A stretch of DNA of 64,000 nucleotides. Source: Azospirillum griseum (GTDB lineage: Bacteria > Pseudomonadota > Alphaproteobacteria > Azospirillales > Azospirillaceae). Positions 1 through 6,736 of this stretch are shown piece by piece. The notes beneath the pieces are model-generated. The model was not told where the DNA came from. It searched no databases and was given only the letters and a program-made list of their open reading frames with translations. The stretch covers positions 100,921-164,920 of the forward strand of contig NZ_RXMA01000011.1 in NCBI RefSeq assembly GCF_003966125.1, written 5' to 3'. Numbering within the stretch: position 1 is the stretch's first letter; each line of letters opens with the position of its first letter. The position numbers were made by a program, and so were the translations under genes.

Positions 1-160
1 CGTCGGCCCGGCGGGCGGCGAGCGCCACGCGCGCGCCCTGGGCGGCCAGCTGACGGGCGGTCGCCGCGCCGATGCCGGAGGACGCGCCGGTGATGATGAA
101 CACCTTGCCCGCCAGATCGGGGTAGCGCGCGCCGCTGGGAAGAGCGCTGTTCCTGGTCAT
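1..160 (-). CDS. SDR family oxidoreductase, N-terminal part only
   Basis: The reverse strand encodes the first ~53 residues of a short-chain dehydrogenase/reductase; the rest lies outside the window. The NAD(P)-binding glycine motif TGASSGIG is visible at about residues 20-27, followed by an AR(Q)LAAQGARVALAARR stretch typical of the second strand and helix of the Rossmann fold. The start is taken at 160; an in-frame ATG at 175 would add MTINS. The gene is divergent from the LysR gene at 320, the usual arrangement for a LysR regulator and its target. Substrate cannot be told from this fragment. Confidence 0.85.
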   Translation of the reverse strand, partial: MTRNSALPSGARYPDLAGKVFIITGASSGIGAATARQLAAQGARVALAARRAD

Positions 161-279
161 GCTGTTGATCGTCATGGCAACCATCGCCTTGCTGCTGCGG
201 GGAAGACAGCGGCACTATGATTGCGGCGTGAAAACGCAGAAATACCGCGTTTGTTGGATCACTCAGAAGCAAAACTGTG

Positions 280-318
280 GAATGAAAGCGAGGGGGGGGA
301 ATGAAAGCCAGGGTGGGG
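280..318 (+). repeat. Tandem ~19-bp repeat in front of the LysR start
   Basis: Two adjacent, nearly identical units begin GAATGAAAGC at 280 and 299, each followed by a G-rich tail. The second unit supplies the Shine-Dalgarno AGGG for the ATG at 320. The tandem lies between the divergent SDR and LysR genes, so it might bind a regulator or modulate translation; that role is inference. Confidence 0.5.
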
Positions 319-319
319 C

Positions 320-1201
320 ATGGACCGGTTTGACAGCATGCGCGTCTTCACCCGCGTGGCCGAGGCGGGCAGCTTCGCCGCCGCCGCCAAGCCCCTGACC
401 CTGTCGCCGACGATGATCGCCAACCACATCCGCGCGTTGGAGGAGGATTTGGGCGTCCGCCTTCTGAACCGCACCACCCGGCGGCAAAGCCTGACCGAAG
501 CGGGAACCGCCTATCTCGCCCATTGCCACAGCGTGTTGGCGCAGATGGCGGAGATGCGCGCCGACCTGCTGGCCCAGCGCGCCGAGCCGCGCGGGCGGTT
601 GCGGGTGTCGGCCCCGGTGTCCTTCGGGGTGGAGCGGCTGATTCCGGCGCTGGCCGATTATCTGGCCGCCTGCCCCGCCGTCGATCTCGCCTTGGACGTC
701 AACGACCGCGCCGTCGATCTGGTCGATGAGGGGTATGAGGCGGTGATCCGCATCGGCCCGCTGACCGATTCCCGCCTGATCGCCCGCCCGCTCACCCCCT
801 ATCGGATGGTGGTGGCGGCCTCCCCGGCCTATCTGGCGCGGATGGGCCACCCCACGGCACCGGAGGAACTGGCCCACCACACCTGTCTCGCCTTCCGTTA
901 CGCGGCGAAGTCGAAATGGCGCTTCACCGGCGAGGATGGGACGGTCCAGATCGCCGTCCAACCCCGGCTGGAGGTGAACAGCGGCCCCGGCCTGCGCGCC
1001 GCCGCCCTCGCCGGGATCGGCGTCGTGATGCAGCCCGAGGCGCTGTTGGCCAACGACCTTGCGGCCGGACGCCTCGTCGCCCTGTTCCCCGACCACGCCC
1101 TGCCCAGCCGCCCGATGACGCTGCTGCACCAGAAAGACCGCCGCATGTCGGCCAAGCTGCGCAGCTTCATCGATTTCGTGACGGCGCGTTTTCCACCCTA
1201 A
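320..1201 (+). CDS. LysR family transcriptional regulator
   Basis: A 293-residue protein of normal LysR length. Residues 1-65 form the winged helix-turn-helix, with the family pattern of an AAK-x-L-x-x-S segment, an IRALEEDLG turn and LLNRTTR-x-x-x-LTEAG. Residues ~90-293 are the periplasmic-binding-protein-like effector domain. A good Shine-Dalgarno (AGGG, 6 nt spacing) supports the ATG at 320. It is divergent from an SDR oxidoreductase, which it most likely regulates. The inducer is unknown. The closest recognisable group is the CrgA/AaeR-like LysR proteins often found beside oxidoreductases. Confidence 0.93.
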   Translation: MDRFDSMRVFTRVAEAGSFAAAAKPLTLSPTMIANHIRALEEDLGVRLLNRTTRRQSLTEAGTAYLAHCHSVLAQMAEMRADLLAQRAEPRGRLRVSAPVSFGVERLIPALADYLAACPAVDLALDVNDRAVDLVDEGYEAVIRIGPLTDSRLIARPLTPYRMVVAASPAYLARMGHPTAPEELAHHTCLAFRYAAKSKWRFTGEDGTVQIAVQPRLEVNSGPGLRAAALAGIGVVMQPEALLANDLAAGRLVALFPDHALPSRPMTLLHQKDRRMSAKLRSFIDFVTARFPP

Positions 1202-1222
1202 CCAGGGTTGCGCGCCGGTTGG

Positions 1223-2467
1223 TCACTCCGCCGCCGCCGGAACCGTCCCGGCCACCTCGTCGGGTCGGTGGGGGAAGGCGAGCGACGACAGGAAGATCGA
1301 CCCGCCCAGCGCGGCCAGCACCAGCATCACCAGGGTGAATCCACCGGGGAAGGCCCCCACACCCTGATCATGCAGCACCGCCACCAACGGGACCGCCACC
1401 GCGCTCGCCGCGAAGGAAATCAGGTAACGGATGGAGTAGGCCCGCGCCCGCCACGCGTCATCGGTGTATTTGGCGACCATGGTGTCGTTGATCGTCACTT
1501 GGCCGAAGATCGTGAACATCATCACCGTGGCCACCGCCACCAGCCCCCACCCGCTGGCGTAGCCCGCCAGGATCAGGCAGGGGGCCTGCAACACCGACAA
1601 CGGGATGAAGATGGAGCGCAGGGTGTGGCGGTCCACCAGCCGCCCGACGATCAACTGCGAGGTCGCGCCGATCCCATAGACCGCGCAAACCAGCGCGCCG
1701 ATGCCCAACGGGGTGCTGGTCAGCAGGCTCAGCCGTTCGTCGAACAGCTTGGGCAGGGCCAGCGTGGCCGCGTTGAACACCACCCCGCCCGCCACCGTCG
1801 TCACCGCCAGCACGGAAAAGGCGCGCAGCACCACCGCGCGCGGCAGACGGCCCACCGTCCGCGCCGCCGCCTTGACCGGAGCCAGGCCATCGGGAACCAG
1901 CGCCAGGAAGGCGACACCCAGCCCGATGGTGAACAGGCCGGGCAGCACGAAGGCGGCGCGCCAGCCGAACCCTTGGGTCAAGCCGCCGGTGGCCAGCGCG
2001 GCGACGGCGATGCCCAGATTGCCCCAGACGCCGTTGATGCCGATCTCCCGCCCGACCCGACCGCCCAGCGCGTGGGCGTGGGCGGTCAGCAGCGCGGTCC
2101 CGACCGGGTGGTAGATCGCCCCGAACAGCCCCATCACCGCCAACCCGGCGGCCAACTGCACCGGCGTGCGCGCCAACCCGGTGAGCGCCGCCGCCGCGCC
2201 CATGCACAGGAAGAAGACGACCATCATGTTGCGGCGGCTCCAACGGTCGCCCAGCCAGCCCGCCGGAACCGACCCCGCGCCAAAGGCGATGAAGCCGCCC
2301 AGCGACAGGCCAAGAAGCTCGCCATAGCCCAACCCGAATTCGTCGGCCATGCCCAGCACGGCGGTGGGAAACACCAGCATCAGCAGATGATCAACAAAGT
2401 GCCCGGCGTTGACGAAGCCGATGACCCGGCGGGACTCCGCCGCAGTGGGTGAGGATGGCGATGGCAT
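1223..2467 (-). CDS. MFS transporter
   Basis: A 414-residue hydrophobic protein with about 12 predicted membrane segments. The MFS motif between TM2 and TM3 is seen as GWLGDRWSRRNMM, and TM1 begins GFVNAGHFVDHLLMLVFPT, resembling fosmidomycin-resistance (Fsr)-like carriers. I start it at the ATG giving MPSPSSP (2467) rather than further upstream, because the upstream reading overlaps the divergent regulatory region. It is divergent from an AraC regulator at 2578. That layout resembles nimT/nimR (yeaN/yeaM) of E. coli, so an efflux role under control of the neighbour is likely but unproven. Confidence 0.88.
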   Translation of the reverse strand: MPSPSSPTAAESRRVIGFVNAGHFVDHLLMLVFPTAVLGMADEFGLGYGELLGLSLGGFIAFGAGSVPAGWLGDRWSRRNMMVVFFLCMGAAAALTGLARTPVQLAAGLAVMGLFGAIYHPVGTALLTAHAHALGGRVGREIGINGVWGNLGIAVAALATGGLTQGFGWRAAFVLPGLFTIGLGVAFLALVPDGLAPVKAAARTVGRLPRAVVLRAFSVLAVTTVAGGVVFNAATLALPKLFDERLSLLTSTPLGIGALVCAVYGIGATSQLIVGRLVDRHTLRSIFIPLSVLQAPCLILAGYASGWGLVAVATVMMFTIFGQVTINDTMVAKYTDDAWRARAYSIRYLISFAASAVAVPLVAVLHDQGVGAFPGGFTLVMLVLAALGGSIFLSSLAFPHRPDEVAGTVPAAAE

Positions 2468-2473
2468 GATGAA

Positions 2474-2555
2474 TGTCCCTGACCTGCGTTTGGTCTGGAC
2501 AGGGTAAGCGCGTCCGCCATGATGCGTCTGGTCAACATCTGTCGCGAAACGGACA
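2474..2555. promoter_or_regulatory. Candidate operators between MFS and AraC genes
   Basis: The 110-bp divergent region holds two imperfect palindromes with the same half-site. TGTCC (2474-2478) pairs with GGACA (2497-2501), and TGTCGCGAAACGGACA lies at 2540-2555. Shared TGTCC/TGTCG arms in a gap between an AraC gene and its probable target are the expected look of AraC binding sites. This is inference from symmetry only. Confidence 0.35.
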
Positions 2556-2577
2556 CGTCGCCGGAGGGCACCCACCG

Positions 2578-3408
2578 ATGCGCATCACCAGCCCCGGCCT
2601 GCCCCGCTTCGATCCCTACCAGCAACCGATCCTCGCGCTCGCGCGCGACTACCCGCAAGGGTCGGTCGTCGATCCCCACCAGCACAGCCGGGCGCAACTG
2701 CTGTTCTCCACCAGCGGAACCATGCGGGTGACGACGCCGACCGGGGCCTGGATCGTGCCGCCGCTGCGCGCGGTGTGGATTCCGGCGGGGATGGAGCATG
2801 GCTGGGTGGTGACAGGGCTGGTGCGGCTGCGCACCCTGTTCGTCGATCCCGCCGCCGCCCCCTTCCTGCCCACCGACGCCTGCCGGGTGATCGAGGTGTC
2901 GGAGCTGCTGCGCGCCCTGATCCTGGCGGCGATGGATCTGCCCGCCGACGCGCCGCCCACCGCGCGCAGCGGCCTGATCGGCGCGCTGGCGCTGGACGAG
3001 CTGGCCCGCGCGCCGGAGGTGCCGTTGCGCCTGCCCTTGCCGCAGGACCCGCGCCTGCGCCGCCTCTGCCAAGCCCTGCTCGACGACCCCACCCGCGCCG
3101 ACACGCTGGAGGGCTGGGCCGACCAGACCGGGGCCAGCGGCAAAACCATCGCCCGCCTGTTCCTGAAGGAAACCGGCCTGACCTTTGGCGCGTGGCGGCA
3201 GCAGGCCCGCTTGGCCGAGGCCGTCGCCCAACTCTCCCTGGGCCGCCCCATCGCGCAGGCCGCCCGTGCGGCGGGCTACGGCAGCGCCAGCGCCTTCACC
3301 GCCATGTTCCGCCGCGCCCTGGGGGCCAGCCCGCGCGCGTATCTGAGCGGGGAGGACAACACAAAGGACTCGGAATCACCTTGCATCCCGGCGTCACAAT
3401 CGCCATAA
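2578..3408 (+). CDS. AraC family transcriptional regulator with N-terminal cupin
   Basis: A 276-residue protein. Residues ~20-90 form an AraC-type cupin (DPHQHSRAQLLF, then IPAGMEHGW). Residues ~175-270 carry the double helix-turn-helix, ending with the family signature AARAAGYGSASAFTAMFRRALGASPRAYL in pieces. The ATG at 2578 gives MRITSPGLPRFDP, the natural family start; an upstream in-frame ATG at 2473 would run through the operator region. The layout matches NimR-type regulators, which act on a divergent MFS gene. Its 3' end overlaps the promoter of the SRP RNA gene. Confidence 0.9.
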   Translation: MRITSPGLPRFDPYQQPILALARDYPQGSVVDPHQHSRAQLLFSTSGTMRVTTPTGAWIVPPLRAVWIPAGMEHGWVVTGLVRLRTLFVDPAAAPFLPTDACRVIEVSELLRALILAAMDLPADAPPTARSGLIGALALDELARAPEVPLRLPLPQDPRLRRLCQALLDDPTRADTLEGWADQTGASGKTIARLFLKETGLTFGAWRQQARLAEAVAQLSLGRPIAQAARAAGYGSASAFTAMFRRALGASPRAYLSGEDNTKDSESPCIPASQSP

Positions 3409-3409
3409 C
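3381..3409 (+). promoter_or_regulatory. Sigma-70-type promoter of ffs
   Basis: TTGCAT (3381-3386), exactly 17 nt, then CATAAC (3404-3409), placed 5-7 nt before the expected 5' end of the SRP RNA. The promoter lies inside the last codons of the AraC gene. Spacing and position fit a housekeeping promoter; no transcript data are available. Confidence 0.5.
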
Positions 3410-3413
3410 AGCG

Positions 3414-3514
3414 GCGGGAGACTGGCGTCGGACGAGTTCCTCGCCAACCTGGTCAGGTCCGGAAGGAAGCAGCCACAACGAGTTCAGGCTCGGGTCGTTC
3501 GTCCAGTCTCCTGC
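3414..3514 (+). ncRNA. ffs: Signal recognition particle RNA (4.5S, small bacterial type)
   Basis: The conserved SRP Alu-less domain IV signature GGTCAGGTCCGGAAGGAAGC is present at ~3451-3470, followed by AGCC and the returning strand. The ends GGAGACTGG (near 3417) and CCAGTCTCC (near 3503) pair to close a long hairpin of about 100 nt. The tetraloop region and the asymmetric bulge bind Ffh, encoded at 55448 in this window. The position immediately upstream of dnaX is the common alphaproteobacterial location. Ends are approximate to a few bases. Confidence 0.93.
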
Positions 3515-3594
3515 TTTCCTGAATTCATGCCTGATGCAAAGACGGTGCGGAGCGCGCCGCACAGAAACCGGCGACAGAGCGGCGCGGGGGCGTT

Positions 3595-5547
3595 ATGGTG
3601 CGCCCGGTTGATGAACCGCCGATCCATCCCCTGCCGCCGAAACGGGCCTGCCGCGTGACCGACACCGCCGCCGCATCCACCGCCACCCCCGCGCATCCGC
3701 CCGCCACCGGGCTGGCCTATCGGGTGCTGGCGCGCAAATACCGTCCGAAGAATTTCGACGAGCTGATCGGCCAGGACGCGCTGGTCCGCACCCTGACCAA
3801 CGCCATCCATTCGGGCCGCATCGCCCAGGCCTTCATGCTGACCGGGGTGCGCGGGGTGGGCAAGACCACGACCGCCCGCATCATCGCCCGCGCGCTCAAC
3901 TGCGTCGGCCCCGACGGGACCGGCGGGCCAACGGTCAGCCCCTGCGGCGTCTGCGACCATTGCCGCGCCATCGCCGAGGACCGGCACGTCGATGTGATGG
4001 AGATGGACGCCGCCAGCCACACCGGCGTGGATGACATCCGCGAGATCATCGACGGCGTGCGCTACGCCCCGGTGTCGGCGCGCTACAAGCTCTACATCAT
4101 CGACGAAGTGCACATGCTGTCGAAGAACGCGTTCAACGCGCTTCTGAAGACGCTGGAAGAGCCGCCCAGCCATGTGAAGTTCGTCTTCGCCACCACCGAA
4201 ATCCGCAAGGTTCCGGTCACGGTGCTGTCGCGCTGCCAGCGTTTCGACCTGCGCCGCGTCGATGCCCAGGTGCTGAAGGACCATTTCACCCGCGTCACCG
4301 GCCTGGAAGGGGCGGAGATCGAGGCCGACGCCGCCGCCCTGGTGGCGCGCGCCGCCGACGGATCGGTGCGCGACGGGCTGTCGCTGCTCGATCAGGCCAT
4401 CGCGCTCGCCAACGGACGGGTCACGGCCCAGCAGGTGCGCGACATGCTGGGGCTGGCCGACCGCACCCGCGTGATCGACCTGTTCGACGCCACCCTGTTC
4501 GCCCGCCCGGCCGACGCGCTGGACATCCTGTCCGACCTGCACCGGGTTGGGGCCGATCCGTTGGTGATCCTTCAGGATCTGCTCGACCTCGTCCACAATC
4601 TGACCCGGTTGAAGGTGGTCCCGGACACCGCCAACGACCCCAGCCTGCCCGAGGCGGAGCGGACGCGCGGGGCCGTCCTGTCGGCCAAGCTCGGCATGCC
4701 CGCCCTGACCCGCGCCTGGCAAATCCTGTTGAAGGGGTTGGGCGAGGTGCAGGTCGCCCCGGTGCCGCAACAGGCGCTGGAGATGGTGATCGTCCGCCTG
4801 TCCTACGCCGCCGACCTGCCCACACCGGGCGAGTTGATCCGCCAGTTCCAGGCCCAGCAGGGCGGTGCCGGGGGCGGCGCGCCGTCGCGCGGTCCCGGCG
4901 GGGGTGGTGGACCGGTCGCGGTGGTGTCCAACGGCGTCAGCGCCGGGGGGGCCGCCCACGCGGTTGCCCGCCGCGTTGACCCGCAGACCCAGCCTGCCCA
5001 ACCCCAGCCCGCCCAACCGGCGGCGGCTGTGGCGGTGGGAGCGGCAACCGGCGACGATCTGGCCCCGATGCCGCGCGATTTCCGCGCGCTGGCCCAACTG
5101 TTTTCGGATCGGCGCGAGGGCGCGCTCTACGGCTACCTCGTCAACGCCGTGCATCTCGTGCGGATGGAGCCGGGGCGGCTGGAGCTGAAGCTCACCGCCA
5201 CCGCCCCGCCCAACCTGCCCTTCCGCGTCGGCCAGTTCCTGACCGAGTGGACCGGCCAGCGCTGGATCGTCGCCCTGTCCGACGGCCCGGCCCAACCGAC
5301 CCTGGGCGAGCAGGAGGCGGCGGACAAGCGCCGCGCCCGCGCCGACGCCGAAGCCCACCCGGTGGTGCGCGCCATCCTGGACAGCTTCCAGGGGGCCGAA
5401 ATCATCGACATCCGCGATCTGGCCGCCATCGCCGCCGCCGAAAGCGGGACCATGGCCGACGACGGCGAATCGCCCGATTTCCTGGTTCAGCAGCAAGACG
5501 ACGGGGTTTATTACCCCCTCGACGACGAAGGAGAGTATGACCGATGA
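3595..5547 (+). CDS. dnaX: DNA polymerase III subunit tau (gamma)
   Basis: The clamp-loader ATPase of DNA polymerase III, 650 residues from the ATG at 3595. A GTG at 3655 (Val21) is an equally plausible start because conserved sequence begins near residue 40 (YRVLARKYRPKNFDELIGQ). Walker A GVRGVGKT is at 84-91, the zinc cysteines are C103, C117, C120 and C123, the Walker B DEVH is at 170-173, and the sensor SRC is in LSRCQR. A Gly/Pro/Ala-rich linker (~425-490) separates the ATPase from the C-terminal tau part. No A-rich slippery heptamer is visible, so a gamma form by frameshifting is not indicated. It overlaps ybaB by ATGA. Confidence 0.97.
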   Translation: MVRPVDEPPIHPLPPKRACRVTDTAAASTATPAHPPATGLAYRVLARKYRPKNFDELIGQDALVRTLTNAIHSGRIAQAFMLTGVRGVGKTTTARIIARALNCVGPDGTGGPTVSPCGVCDHCRAIAEDRHVDVMEMDAASHTGVDDIREIIDGVRYAPVSARYKLYIIDEVHMLSKNAFNALLKTLEEPPSHVKFVFATTEIRKVPVTVLSRCQRFDLRRVDAQVLKDHFTRVTGLEGAEIEADAAALVARAADGSVRDGLSLLDQAIALANGRVTAQQVRDMLGLADRTRVIDLFDATLFARPADALDILSDLHRVGADPLVILQDLLDLVHNLTRLKVVPDTANDPSLPEAERTRGAVLSAKLGMPALTRAWQILLKGLGEVQVAPVPQQALEMVIVRLSYAADLPTPGELIRQFQAQQGGAGGGAPSRGPGGGGGPVAVVSNGVSAGGAAHAVARRVDPQTQPAQPQPAQPAAAVAVGAATGDDLAPMPRDFRALAQLFSDRREGALYGYLVNAVHLVRMEPGRLELKLTATAPPNLPFRVGQFLTEWTGQRWIVALSDGPAQPTLGEQEAADKRRARADAEAHPVVRAILDSFQGAEIIDIRDLAAIAAAESGTMADDGESPDFLVQQQDDGVYYPLDDEGEYDR

Positions 5548-5867
5548 AAAATATCGGCAACATGATGAAGCAAGCCCAGCAGATGCAGGCCAAGATGCAG
5601 GAAATGCAAGCTGGCCTGGACAGCGTCGAAATGTCGGGACAGTCCGGGGCCGGGATGGTCACGGTGACGGTCAACGGCAAGGGCGAGATGAAGAAGATCA
5701 AGCTTGAGAAGGCCATCGTCGATCCCGAAGAGATCGAGGTGCTGGAAGACCTGATCATGGCCGCCTTCAACGACGCCAAGAAGAAGGTCGAGGCCCACGT
5801 CGCCGAGGAAACCTCCAAGCTGATGGGCGGGCTGAAGCTGCCCCCCGGCATCAAGCTGCCCTTCTGA
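5544..5867 (+). CDS. ybaB: YbaB/EbfC family nucleoid-associated protein
   Basis: A 107-residue DNA-binding protein with the family features: a long N-terminal helix rich in Met/Gln (MMKQAQQMQAKMQEMQ), a central strand pair with VTVTVNGKGEMKKIKL, and a C-terminal helix ending in LPPGIKLPF. Its start overlaps the dnaX stop by 4 bases (ATGA), implying translational coupling. The dnaX-ybaB-recR order is conserved in most bacteria and links it to recombination/replication, although its exact role is not settled. Confidence 0.96.
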   Translation: MKNIGNMMKQAQQMQAKMQEMQAGLDSVEMSGQSGAGMVTVTVNGKGEMKKIKLEKAIVDPEEIEVLEDLIMAAFNDAKKKVEAHVAEETSKLMGGLKLPPGIKLPF

Positions 5868-5886
5868 TCCGGCGTCCTGCCCGGCC

Positions 5887-5932
5887 CCCTCTCCCCACCG
5901 GGGAGAGGGTTGGGGTGAGGGGGATCACCCCC
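5887..5932. repeat. GC-rich intergenic palindrome (double hairpin)
   Basis: A perfect 10-bp inverted repeat, CCCTCTCCCC (5887-5896) and GGGGAGAGGG (5900-5909), is followed by GGGGG-ATCA-CCCCC (5919-5932). It sits in the 104-bp gap between ybaB and recR. There is no T-tract, so it is unlikely to be an intrinsic terminator. A related palindrome occurs at 50222-50263; both look like members of a dispersed GC-rich repeat class. Confidence 0.6.
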
Positions 5933-5971
5933 ACGCCCCCTTTCCCATGATGTTCCGCACGCACCGGCCCC

Positions 5972-6565
5972 ATGATCGGACCTGAAATCGAACGCCTGAT
6001 TCAATTGCTGTCCAAGCTGCCGGGGATGGGTCCACGGTCGGCGCGGCGGGCGGCGTTGCATCTGATGAAGCGGCGGGACAGCCTGATGGTTCCCCTGTCC
6101 GAAGCCATGGCGCTGGCCGGGGAAGCGGTGCGGGCCTGTTCGGTCTGCGGCAACCTCGACAGCCGCGACCCCTGCACCGTCTGCGCCGATCACAGCCGTG
6201 ACCGCAGCATCATCTGCGTCGTCGAAGACGCCGGGGATCTGTGGGCGCTGGAACGCACCCGCGCCTTTCGCGGGACCTATCATGTGCTGGGCGGCCTGCT
6301 GTCGGCCCTGCAAGGTGTCGGCCCCGACGATCTGAATCTCGACAAGCTGGCCGAACGCGCCGCCGACCCGGCGGTGCGCGAGGTGATCCTCGCCCTCAAC
6401 GCCACGGTGGATGGCCAGACCACCGCCCACGTCGTCACCGACCGGCTGGCGGGGACCGAGGTCGCGGTGTCGCGGCTGGCCCACGGCGTGCCGGTGGGGG
6501 GCGAGCTGGATTATCTGGACGACGGCACCCTCACCGCCGCCCTGCGCGCCCGCCGCCCGCTGTAA
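5972..6565 (+). CDS. recR: Recombination mediator RecR
   Basis: A 197-residue protein of normal length. The N-terminal helix-hairpin-helix contains [19 protein letters not shown], followed by the C4 zinc finger (CSVC...CTVC, about residues 52-70) and the Toprim domain starting IICVVED. The C-terminal Walker-like segment [18 protein letters not shown] is present. It acts with RecF/RecO to load RecA on SSB-coated gaps. It is last in the dnaX-ybaB-recR cluster, separated from ybaB by a palindrome. Confidence 0.97.
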   Translation: MIGPEIERLIQLLSKLPGMGPRSARRAALHLMKRRDSLMVPLSEAMALAGEAVRACSVCGNLDSRDPCTVCADHSRDRSIICVVEDAGDLWALERTRAFRGTYHVLGGLLSALQGVGPDDLNLDKLAERAADPAVREVILALNATVDGQTTAHVVTDRLAGTEVAVSRLAHGVPVGGELDYLDDGTLTAALRARRPL

Positions 6566-6613
6566 CCCGTCCGCTGCAAACACCCCTGTAAACATCCACC
6601 GGTCATTCACGCA

Positions 6614-6643
6614 TCGCGAACGACCGGTCCCCGTCGTTCGCGA
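6614..6643. other. Perfect 10-bp inverted repeat between recR and the fusion gene
   Basis: TCGCGAACGA (6614-6623) is repeated as its reverse complement TCGTTCGCGA (6634-6643) around a 10-nt loop. No T-run follows, so a rho-independent terminator is doubtful. It could be an operator for the gene at 6737 or a recR transcript end; neither is proven. Confidence 0.45.
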
Positions 6644-6736
6644 AGTGGGGCCGCCGTTTTGCGGATCACCGCTCGCCCAACCCACCCCGGCCCGGCAGGG
6701 TCATCGCGGTTTTCCACCCGCGACGAGACCGCCGCC

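Noticed and set aside
3595..5547. Programmed frameshift in dnaX to make gamma
   Set aside because: No A-rich slippery heptamer or obvious following pseudoknot is visible; the C-terminal region is G/C-rich.
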